Origin: Dechloromonas sp. | GTDB taxonomy: Bacteria > Pseudomonadota > Gammaproteobacteria > Burkholderiales > Rhodocyclaceae | Direction: 5' to 3' | Assembly: GCA_028687035.1 (NCBI GenBank) | Contig: JAQUAX010000017.1 | Span: 1-64,000 of the forward strand | Length of the DNA stretch: 64,000 nucleotides | In this document: positions 57,299 to 64,000 of the stretch, piece by piece | How the letters are laid out: each line of letters begins with the position of its first letter | Numbering within the stretch: the first letter of the stretch is position 1 | The notes under the pieces: generated by a model | Databases searched by the model: none | Told to the model about the DNA's origin: nothing | The model's input: only the letters and a program-made list of their open reading frames with translations | Program-made: the position numbers and the translations under genes

Positions 57299-57817
57299 AT
57301 GCCGCCGATGATACCGCCTTCGCCGTGGGTCGAGGCGCACTGCGCGCGGATTCCCGCCGGCGGCCGGGTGCTCGACCTGGCCTGCGGCAGCGGCCGCCAT
57401 GCCCGCCTGCTGGCCGCGCGGAATCACCCGGTTTTCGCGGTCGACCGCGATGCGGCGGCACTTTCCGGGCTGGCCGCCGTGCCGGGCGTCGAGACCGCCT
57501 GCCTCGAGCTGGAGGGCGGGGACTGGCCGCTGGCCGGCCGGCGTTTCGCCGGCATCGTCGTCACCAACTACCTGTGGCGGCCGCGCCTGCCCGATCTGCT
57601 GGCGCTGCTGGCGCCGGGCGGCGTGCTGATCTACGAGACCTTCATGCTGGGCAACGCGGCCTACGGCAAACCGTCGAATCCGGATTTCCTGCTGCGCCCG
57701 GGCGAACTGCGCGAGCTCGTCCGGGCGGCCGGGCTGCGCGAGATCGCCTTCGTCGAAGGCTATGTCGATGCGCCGAAGCCGGCGCTGCGTCAGGCGATCT
57801 GCGCCGTCCGCGACTGA
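57299..57817 (+). CDS. SAM-dependent methyltransferase
   Basis: A 172-residue class I methyltransferase: motif I VLDLACGSGRHARLL, motif II FAVDRDAAALSGL, then VVTNYLWRPRLPDLLALLAPGGVLIYE. It resembles TehB-type small-molecule methyltransferases. The start is uncertain: ATG 57278 (overlapping the OsmC start), 57299 and 57308 are in frame, and none has a clear ribosome site. Substrate unknown. The last 28 bases overlap mnmH. Confidence 0.78.
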   Translation: MPPMIPPSPWVEAHCARIPAGGRVLDLACGSGRHARLLAARNHPVFAVDRDAAALSGLAAVPGVETACLELEGGDWPLAGRRFAGIVVTNYLWRPRLPDLLALLAPGGVLIYETFMLGNAAYGKPSNPDFLLRPGELRELVRAAGLREIAFVEGYVDAPKPALRQAICAVRD

Positions 57818-58851
57818 ACGATGGCGTCGGCCACCCGGCCGATCCCCGCGGTCGACAGGTCGTCGGTCGCGAAATCCAGCGGCGCCGCCATGCCGCTGAA
57901 ATTGCTGTGCTGCGAACGGCGGTATTGCGGGTCGTAGTGCTGTTCCAGCAGTTCGCGGACCAGCGTCGGCCAGTCGGCCGCGGCGACCAGATCGTGCCAG
58001 CGTTGCAGCGTCTCGCGGCCGACCAGCGCGCGCAGCGCATCGAGGCGCTGGCACAGCAGGTCGGGGCGCGGGAAGAAATAGGCGTAGTCGTCGAGCAGAA
58101 AGGCGACGCGGGCGTCGAGGCCGGCCTCGACGCGCAGGCAGCTGCCGCTGCGGATGCGCTCGATCACCGCTTCCGGCAGATGCAGGTTGCCGATCTTGCG
58201 GCTTTCCGCCTCGACGTGGACCGGGCGTTCCGGGTCGAAGGCTTCGAGCGCCTGCCAGAGCGCGGTTTCGAAGGCTTTTTGCGAGGGCTGCGGGCGGTCC
58301 GGCAGCACGCCGAGCACCGAACCCTTGTGACAGGCCAGCCCCTCGAGATCGAGCACCTGCTCGCCGCGTTCGCCGACCGCCTGCAGAATGCGCGTCTTGG
58401 CGCTGCCGGTCGGGCCGGCGATCACATTGAACCGGAAGCGCCCGGGCAGTTCGGCCAGGCGGTCGATCACGTGGCGCCGGAAGGCCTTGTAGCCGCCGTC
58501 CAGCTGGCCGGCCTGCCAGCCGATGGCGCGGAAGATGGTCGTCATCGCGCCGCTGCGGTCGCCGCCGCGCCAGCAGTAGATCAGCGGCTTCCAGGTTTTC
58601 GGGCGGTCGAGGAAGCGTTCCTGCAGGTGGCGCGCGATGTTGATGGAAATCAGCGCGGCGCCGAGCTTCTTGGCCTCGAACGGCGACACCTGCTTGTACA
58701 GCGTGCCGACCTCGGCGCGCTGCGCGTCGTCGAGCACCGGGCAGCTGATCGCGCCGGGAATGTGGTCTTCGGCGTATTCGGCCGGGGAACGGACGTCGAT
58801 GATTTCGTCGTAGGCCGCCAGATCGGCGACGGTGGGGCGGGCAGGCTTCAT
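57790..58851 (-). CDS. mnmH: tRNA 2-selenouridine synthase
   Basis: A 353-residue protein with an N-terminal rhodanese domain (IDVRSPAEYAEDHIPGAIS, active Cys93 in IYCWRGGDRSG) and a C-terminal P-loop domain (GPTGSAKT, and SRKIGNLHLPEA). This two-domain form is MnmH/SelU (YbbB), which exchanges sulfur for selenium at wobble uridine using selenophosphate and geranyl diphosphate. It lies four bases before tesA. Confidence 0.95.
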   Translation of the reverse strand: MKPARPTVADLAAYDEIIDVRSPAEYAEDHIPGAISCPVLDDAQRAEVGTLYKQVSPFEAKKLGAALISINIARHLQERFLDRPKTWKPLIYCWRGGDRSGAMTTIFRAIGWQAGQLDGGYKAFRRHVIDRLAELPGRFRFNVIAGPTGSAKTRILQAVGERGEQVLDLEGLACHKGSVLGVLPDRPQPSQKAFETALWQALEAFDPERPVHVEAESRKIGNLHLPEAVIERIRSGSCLRVEAGLDARVAFLLDDYAYFFPRPDLLCQRLDALRALVGRETLQRWHDLVAAADWPTLVRELLEQHYDPQYRRSQHSNFSGMAAPLDFATDDLSTAGIGRVADAIVQSRTAQIA

Positions 58852-58855
58852 CCGG

Positions 58856-59455
58856 CTATTTTAACAGCGGGGCGAGGGCGGGCCAGACGTGATCGAGGAT
58901 CAGCGGCTGCGCCTCGGCGACCGGGTGCAGGTTGTCGGCCTGGAACAGCCGCGGCCGGCCGGCCACCGGTTCGAGCAGGAAGGGCAGCAGGGCGACCTGG
59001 TGGCGGCGCGCCAGGTCGGCGAAGACGCCGGCGAATTCGTCGGCGTACGGGCCGTAGTTCGGCGGCAGGCGCATGCCGGCCAGCAGCACGCGGGCGCCGG
59101 CGGCGCGGCTGGCCGCGATCATCGCGTCGAGGTTGGCCCGCATCTGCGGCAGCGGCAGGCCGCGCAGGCCGTCGTTGGCGCCGAGCGCGATGACGACGAC
59201 CGCCGGGCGCCGCTCGGCGAGCGCCGGAGCGAGCCGGGAACGCCCGCCGGCCGTGGTTTCGCCGGAAATCGACAGGTTGGCGACGCTATAATCGAGTCGC
59301 TTCTCGGCCAGCCGGCCGGCGAGCAGCGCCGGCCAGGCCTGGTCGGGGCGGATGCCGTAGCCGGCCGACAGCGAGTCGCCGAGGATCAGCACGGGACGGG
59401 CGGCGAACGCGGACGCGGTCAACAGCAGGGAAAACACGAAAAGGACGAGCCGCAT
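58856..59455 (-). CDS. tesA: SGNH thioesterase/arylesterase TesA
   Basis: A 199-residue exported SGNH hydrolase. Signal peptide MRLVLFVFSLLLTASAFA, then block I LILGDSLSAGYG, GETTAGG, block III GANDG and C-terminal catalytic ADNLHP. TesA cleaves acyl-CoA and aryl esters in the periplasm. Its start codon overlaps that of ybbA on the other strand inside CATG. Confidence 0.93.
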   Translation of the reverse strand: MRLVLFVFSLLLTASAFAARPVLILGDSLSAGYGIRPDQAWPALLAGRLAEKRLDYSVANLSISGETTAGGRSRLAPALAERRPAVVVIALGANDGLRGLPLPQMRANLDAMIAASRAAGARVLLAGMRLPPNYGPYADEFAGVFADLARRHQVALLPFLLEPVAGRPRLFQADNLHPVAEAQPLILDHVWPALAPLLK

Positions 59456-60131
59456 GGCGGAAACACCGGTGGTTGAAGTCAGCGAACTGGGCAAGACCGT
59501 CGATAACGGCGGCAGCCCGCTGACGATTTTGCAGGATATTTCCTTCTCGGTCATGCCGGGCGAGACGGTCGCCATCGTCGGCGCCTCGGGTTCCGGCAAG
59601 TCCACGCTGCTCGGCCTGCTGGCCGGACTCGACCTGCCCAGCGCCGGCGCCATCCGGCTCGACGGCGCCGACCTCGGCGGGCTCGACGAGGATGCGCGCG
59701 CCCAGTTGCGCGGCCGGCTGCTCGGTTTCGTGTTCCAGTCCTTCCAGCTGCTGCCGTCGCTGAATGCGCTGGAAAACGTCATGCTGCCGCTCGAACTGGC
59801 CGGCGCGCCGGCGGCCGGCGGCACCGCGCGCGACTGGCTGGGGCGGGTCGGCCTCGGCGAACGGCTGCGCCATTATCCGAAGCACCTGTCCGGCGGCGAG
59901 CAGCAGCGCGTCGCGCTGGCCCGCGCCTTCGCGCCGGATCCCCGGCTGGTGCTGGCCGACGAGCCGACCGGCAACCTCGACGCGGCGACCGGCCGCCAGA
60001 TCATCGACCTGATGTTCGACCTCAACGCCCGCCAGGGAACGACGCTGATCCTGGTCACCCACGACGAGGCGATCGCCGCCCGCTGCGGCCGCGTGCTGCG
60101 CCTGCGCTCCGGGCGGCTGGCGACCGACTGA
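59454..60131 (+). CDS. ybbA: ABC transporter ATP-binding protein, YbbA-like
   Basis: A 225-residue ATPase. Walker A GASGSGKST, Q-loop FVFQSFQLLPSL, signature LSGGEQQRVALARAFA, Walker B LVLADEPTGNLD and switch His THDE. It is of the LolD/MacB type. In E. coli tesA and ybbA are divergent and ybbA is followed by the permease ybbP; here a stress protein follows instead, so the permease is missing from this locus. Confidence 0.92.
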   Translation: MAETPVVEVSELGKTVDNGGSPLTILQDISFSVMPGETVAIVGASGSGKSTLLGLLAGLDLPSAGAIRLDGADLGGLDEDARAQLRGRLLGFVFQSFQLLPSLNALENVMLPLELAGAPAAGGTARDWLGRVGLGERLRHYPKHLSGGEQQRVALARAFAPDPRLVLADEPTGNLDAATGRQIIDLMFDLNARQGTTLILVTHDEAIAARCGRVLRLRSGRLATD

Positions 60132-60189
60132 CGGCGGCGCAGCGTTTCGTCGCCGCGCCCGATATCATCCGCAACAGGGAGGAATGTCC

Positions 60190-61092
60190 ATGCAAGCGAT
60201 CACGCAAATCCTGGCCGCCACCGACCTGTCGGCGCCGGCCCGCCACGCCGTCGACCGGGCCTTCCGGATCGCCGCGGCGACCGGCGCGCGGTGCACGGTG
60301 CTGCATGCGCTGGAACTCGATGCGCTGGATGCGGTGCGCGAGTGGTTCGACGACGGGGTGGGGGAACTCAAGCGCCAGCTCGAGACCCGGGCCGAAGCCA
60401 GCCTGGCCCGGCTGCTGGCCGGCGCGGCCGGCGTTTGCGCGGCCGAGGCGCGCGTCGTCCATGGGGCGCCGCTGGCGGCCATCGTCGGCGAGGCCGATGC
60501 GCTGGCGGCCGACCTGCTGGTGCTCGGGGCGCGCGGCGACGATTACCTGCGCCGCCTGCTGCTCGGCTCGACCGCGTCGCGCATCCTGCGCAAGGCGGCC
60601 GGCCACCCGGTGCTGGTCGTCAAGGCGCCGCCGCACGAGGATTACCGCCGGGTGCTGGTGCCCGTCGATTTTTCGCCGGCCTCGCGCGGCGCCGTCGATT
60701 ACGCGCGGCGCGTCGCCCCCAGCGCCGACCTGGTGCTGTTCCACGCCTACGAGGTGCCGTTCGAGGGCAAGCTCGCCTATGCCGGCGTCGAATCGTCGCT
60801 GATCGAACACTACCGGCTGGCCGCGCGCAACGACGCGCTGGGCCGGATGCGGCAGCTGGCCGACGCGGCCGGCCTGGCGCCTGGCGAATACACGCCCTGC
60901 ATCGTGCATGGCGACGCGTCGCAGCAGATCCTCGCGCAGGAACAGGAGCTGGACCGCGACCTGATCGTGATCGGCAAGCACGGCGTACACGTCACCGAGG
61001 AATTGCTGCTCGGCAGCGTCACCCATCACGTGCTGGACGAATCGCAGTGCGACGTGCTGGTCATCTGCGGCCGGCGGGAAGCCGCCGGCTGA
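60190..61092 (+). CDS. Universal stress protein with two Usp domains
   Basis: A 300-residue protein with two UspA domains (about 1-145 and 150-300). Each has the ATP-binding G-x2-G-x9-G-[ST] pattern: GARGDDYLRRLLLGSTAS and GKHGVHVTEELLLGSVTH. ATG 60190 is chosen because GGGAGGA sits seven bases before it, while ATG 60184 leaves no gap. The role is stress tolerance; the ligand is uncertain. Confidence 0.92.
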   Translation: MQAITQILAATDLSAPARHAVDRAFRIAAATGARCTVLHALELDALDAVREWFDDGVGELKRQLETRAEASLARLLAGAAGVCAAEARVVHGAPLAAIVGEADALAADLLVLGARGDDYLRRLLLGSTASRILRKAAGHPVLVVKAPPHEDYRRVLVPVDFSPASRGAVDYARRVAPSADLVLFHAYEVPFEGKLAYAGVESSLIEHYRLAARNDALGRMRQLADAAGLAPGEYTPCIVHGDASQQILAQEQELDRDLIVIGKHGVHVTEELLLGSVTHHVLDESQCDVLVICGRREAAG

Positions 61093-61098
61093 GCGGAT

Positions 61099-62319
61099 TC
61101 AGCCGGCCGCCAGCGCCCGTTGCGCGGCGCGCCGGCCGCTGCGCACGGCGCCCTCAAGCGTGGCCGGATAGTCGGCCCAGCTGTGATCGCCGGCCAGCAA
61201 CAGCCGGGGCTGTCCGGCGACGCAATCGGCGCGGGACAGGCCGGGGCGGCAGCTGAAGGTCGCCCGCTTCTCGCGGACGACGCGCTGCCAGCGGACCGGA
61301 CCGCCCAGGCCGAGCTCGTTCTGCAGCGCGGCGGCCAGTCCGTGGTCGGAGAGCTTTTCCCATTCGCCGTGGCCGCTCTGTACGCAGGCGAGCAGGCCAT
61401 CGCCGCGGTCGACGACCCACTGGCCCGATTTTCCGGTCAGCTGGCGCAGCGGGTAGGGCAGGCGGACGGCATCCGGATACTGCAGATAGACGGTGGCGAT
61501 CGGCTCGTAGTCGAGGCGCGGCGCATCCGGCAGCAAGGCGCTCAGGTGCTGCGGCGCGACGGCGAGTACGGCGGCGTCGAAAGCCTCGCCGTCGACAGCG
61601 ACGCCGTCGGGACCGGGGCTCAGCTTGCGCACGCGCTCGCCGAAGCGCAGCGTCGCGCCGTGCGCCGCCAGCCAGCGGGCGGCCGGTTCCGGCAGCACGT
61701 CGCCGAGCGGCACGCGCGGCAGCAGCAGGTCGGTGTCGGCGCGGCGCGGGCTGCCCAGGCTGTCGCGCAGCACGTTGGCGAAAAGCTGGGCCGAGGCGCG
61801 GCTGGCCGGCGTGTTCAGCGCAGCCAGGCAGAGCGGTTCCCACAGCCGGTGGCGCAGCACGCCGGTTTGTCCGGCGGCGTCCAGCCAGGCGGCGACGCTG
61901 AGGTCGCGGGCCAGCCGGAAGCCGCGGCGCTGCACCGCATTCATCCACAGCGCGGTGTCGACCTTCTCGCGCCGATCGACGCCGCGCGCCGTCAGCAGGC
62001 CGAGCGCGACATTGAACGGCGCCGGCAGCCGGGGCAGGGCCAGGCGGAAGCCGTCGTCAGCGACGACCTGCAGCGGCAGCCGTTCGAGCAGGGTGTCCGG
62101 GTCGGCATCGACCCGGCGCATCAGGTCCAGCGTCTCGCGATAGGCGCCGAGCAGGATATGCTGGCCGTTGTCGAGCCGCCGGCCGTCGAGGTCGATGGTC
62201 CGGGCCCGGCCGCCCGGCACGCGGCCGGCCTCGAACAGCGTGACCGCGGCACCGCCGGCGACCAGATCGACGGCCGCGGCGAGACCGGCCCAGCCGGCGC
62301 CGATGACGGCGACTCTCAT
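61099..62319 (-). CDS. hpnE: Hydroxysqualene dehydroxylase
   Basis: A 406-residue FAD amine-oxidase-type protein. The N-terminal dinucleotide loop is VAVIGAGWAGLAAAVDLVAGG, with GGRARTID, and near the end AGDHSWADYPATLEGAVRSG. It is downstream of hpnD by one base and matches HpnE, which reduces hydroxysqualene to squalene in hopanoid synthesis. Confidence 0.93.
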   Translation of the reverse strand: MRVAVIGAGWAGLAAAVDLVAGGAAVTLFEAGRVPGGRARTIDLDGRRLDNGQHILLGAYRETLDLMRRVDADPDTLLERLPLQVVADDGFRLALPRLPAPFNVALGLLTARGVDRREKVDTALWMNAVQRRGFRLARDLSVAAWLDAAGQTGVLRHRLWEPLCLAALNTPASRASAQLFANVLRDSLGSPRRADTDLLLPRVPLGDVLPEPAARWLAAHGATLRFGERVRKLSPGPDGVAVDGEAFDAAVLAVAPQHLSALLPDAPRLDYEPIATVYLQYPDAVRLPYPLRQLTGKSGQWVVDRGDGLLACVQSGHGEWEKLSDHGLAAALQNELGLGGPVRWQRVVREKRATFSCRPGLSRADCVAGQPRLLLAGDHSWADYPATLEGAVRSGRRAAQRALAAG

Positions 62320-62320
62320 G

Positions 62321-63154
62321 TCAGCCGGCGATCCAGGTCTTCGCGGCGAGCCACAGCTTGCGCACCGGGGTCAGCGCGATGCGCTGGTGCAGCACCTGGA
62401 AATTCTCGGCGCGGATCTCGTCGAGCAGCGTACGGTAGATCGCGGCCATGATCAGCCCGGGGCGCTGGCTCTTGCGGTCGACCGCCGGCAACAGGGCAAA
62501 AGCCTGCGCGTAGTACTGCTCCGCGCGCTCGGCCTGGAAACGCATCAGTGCCGCGAAATTGTCGGAATAGCGGGCGTTCAGCAGGTCGGCGGCGGGCACG
62601 TTGAAGCGCTGCAGTTCGTCGATCGGGATGTAGATGCGGCCGCGCCGGGCATCCTCGCCGACGTCCCGGATGATGTTGGTCAGCTGGAAGGCCATGCCGA
62701 GATCGTGGGCGTATTTCAGCGTCTGGCGGTCGCGGTAGCCGAAGATCTCGGCCGACAGCAGGCCGACCACGCTGGCGACGCGGTAGCAGTACAGCGACAG
62801 CCCCTTGAAGTCGAGGTAGCGCGACTGCTGCAGGTCCATCTCCATGCCGTCGATGATTTCGAGCAGCTGCTCGGCCGGCAGGCTGAAGTCGCGGCTCGCG
62901 GCCTGCAGCGCCTGGCCGACCGGGTGCTGCGGCTGGCCATCGGCGATGCGGCTGACTTCCTGGCGCCACCAGGCGAGCTTGGTCGAGGCCAGCGCCGGGT
63001 CGTGGCATTCATCGACGACGTCGTCGACCTCGCGGCAGAAGGCATAGAGCGCCATGATCGCGCGGCGGCGCTCGGCGGGCAGGAACAGGAAGCTGTAATA
63101 GAAGGAGGAGCCGCTCTGCGCGCACTTCTCCTGGCAGTAGTGATCGGGATTCAT
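62321..63154 (-). CDS. hpnD: Presqualene diphosphate synthase
   Basis: A 277-residue trans-prenyltransferase of the squalene/phytoene synthase family. First aspartate motif REVDDVVDE, substrate motif LDFKGLSLYCYRVASVVG, second motif LTNIIRDVGEDARRGRIYIP. HpnD condenses two farnesyl diphosphates to presqualene diphosphate. Middle gene of hpnC-hpnD-hpnE. Confidence 0.93.
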   Translation of the reverse strand: MNPDHYCQEKCAQSGSSFYYSFLFLPAERRRAIMALYAFCREVDDVVDECHDPALASTKLAWWRQEVSRIADGQPQHPVGQALQAASRDFSLPAEQLLEIIDGMEMDLQQSRYLDFKGLSLYCYRVASVVGLLSAEIFGYRDRQTLKYAHDLGMAFQLTNIIRDVGEDARRGRIYIPIDELQRFNVPAADLLNARYSDNFAALMRFQAERAEQYYAQAFALLPAVDRKSQRPGLIMAAIYRTLLDEIRAENFQVLHQRIALTPVRKLWLAAKTWIAG

Positions 63155-63157
63155 GGG

Positions 63158-63967
63158 TCACATTGTAAGCGAGCGGCCGGCCAGCACCAGCCAGTCCGCC
63201 TTGCCGAGCGTCGGCCGGCGGGCGAAAACGTCGCCGCGCACCCGGCGCAGGCGTTCGAGGATGCGCAGGCCGCCCTGCACGGTCAGCCGGATTTCCCAGC
63301 CGAGCCGGCCGGGCAGTGCATGGACCAGCGGCGCGCCGCGGCGCATCAGCGCCTGCGCGCGGTCGATCTCGAAATCCATCAACGCCGCCCAGTTGGGCGA
63401 CCAGCGGCCGGCGGCGATGTCGGCTTCGCCGACGCGGAAATGCGGGAAATCGGTCTGCGGGATGTAAACGCGGTTTTTCTGCCAGTCGACCGCGACGTCC
63501 TGCCAGAAATTGATCAGCTGCAGCGCGCTGCAGATGCAGTCCGACTGCTCGAGGTGTTCCGGCTCGGTGCGCCCGAACAGGTGCAGCACCAGCCGGCCGA
63601 CCGGGTTGGCCGAACGCCGGCAGTAGTCGAGCAGTTCCGGGTAGTCGGCGTAGCGGGTCTTGACGACGTCCTGCGCGAAGGCGTCGAGCAGGTCGGCGAA
63701 AAGCGGCAGCGGCAGCGCGTGGACCGCGACGATCTCGGCCAGGTCGGCGAACAGCGGCGTCTGCGGCGTCAGGCCGGCGGCGATGCGGTCGAGTTCGGCG
63801 CGGTAGGCGGCCAGTCCGGCCAGGCGCTGTTCCGGCGTCGCGTCGCCCTCATCGGCGATGTCGTCGGCGCTGCGCGCGAAGCGGTAGATGACCTCGATCG
63901 GCCGGCGCAGGCGGCGCGGCACGAGCAGCGAGGCGACGGGAAAGTTCTCGTAGTGATCGACAGGCAT
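63158..63967 (-). CDS. hpnC: Hydroxysqualene synthase
   Basis: A 269-residue protein of the same family: RSADDIADEGD, RRSANPVGRLVLHLFG and QLINFWQDVAVDWQKNRVYIP. HpnC turns presqualene diphosphate into hydroxysqualene. Three bases separate it from hpnD. Its promoter should lie at or beyond the window edge, so what starts the operon is not visible. Confidence 0.93.
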   Translation of the reverse strand: MPVDHYENFPVASLLVPRRLRRPIEVIYRFARSADDIADEGDATPEQRLAGLAAYRAELDRIAAGLTPQTPLFADLAEIVAVHALPLPLFADLLDAFAQDVVKTRYADYPELLDYCRRSANPVGRLVLHLFGRTEPEHLEQSDCICSALQLINFWQDVAVDWQKNRVYIPQTDFPHFRVGEADIAAGRWSPNWAALMDFEIDRAQALMRRGAPLVHALPGRLGWEIRLTVQGGLRILERLRRVRGDVFARRPTLGKADWLVLAGRSLTM

Positions 63968-64000
63968 GGGTGTATCGGGTCAGTCGGTGCTAGAATTCGC

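Overview
This window looks like chromosome of a GC-rich betaproteobacterium, most likely in or near the Rhodocyclales. That placement is an inference from gene content: a class I PHA synthase locus with phaR, small DUF3460 and DUF3567 proteins typical of Burkholderiales/Rhodocyclales, squalene genes hpnCDE, a rhodoquinone gene (rquA) and a GlrK/QseG/GlrR-type cassette. Nearly all of it is dense housekeeping DNA. The one clearly foreign patch is at the left edge.

Layout: 1-0.98 kb holds the right end of an IS256-family element, a gene-poor scar and a decayed 3' half of a tRNA-Asn. 0.98-13.7 kb carries a hydrolase, an orphan FliD-like protein, argD with a transglutaminase-like protein, tRNA-Thr with a possible small RNA upstream, YaeQ, rRNA/tRNA modification-type enzymes, EttA, an RcnB-like protein and a bactofilin. 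14.0-17.8 kb is a sensor kinase/lipoprotein/sigma-54 regulator operon followed by a BON-domain gene with its own sigma-54-type promoter. 18.1-18.3 kb has two tandem tRNA-Arg copies.

18.4-28.3 kb is centred on acetyl-CoA and PHA metabolism: sirtuin, phasin, acetyl-CoA hydrolase/transferase, LysR regulator, ZIP transporter, phaC, two phaB copies and phaR. 28.4-32.1 kb is mixed housekeeping and includes rlmJ, which is divergent from a DUF3301 gene across a perfect palindrome. 32.2-39.5 kb is a heavy-metal RND efflux operon with several His/Cys-rich accessory proteins. 39.5-47.2 kb carries prfC, moaE, a chemoreceptor, clpB with a sigma-32-type promoter, and two DUF genes. 47.2-53.2 kb has a class V aminotransferase, a porin/PstS-like/hybrid-kinase group, and rquA. 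53.5-61.1 kb has two small conserved genes, an ADP-forming acyl-CoA synthetase/GNAT protein, OsmC, a methyltransferase, mnmH, tesA/ybbA and a tandem-domain universal stress protein. The right edge is hpnC-hpnD-hpnE, with hpnC complete just inside the window.

How it fits together: PHA storage, CoA transfer from acetyl-CoA, a Pat-like lysine acetyltransferase/acyl-CoA synthetase and a sirtuin all bear on acetyl-CoA status. A shared TGC-rich element (core GCAGCGCA) sits at the phaP, phaR and Pat-like promoters, suggesting that PhaR controls them together. RquA implies rhodoquinone and hence fumarate respiration under low oxygen, which suits a storage-polymer organism living with changing oxygen supply.
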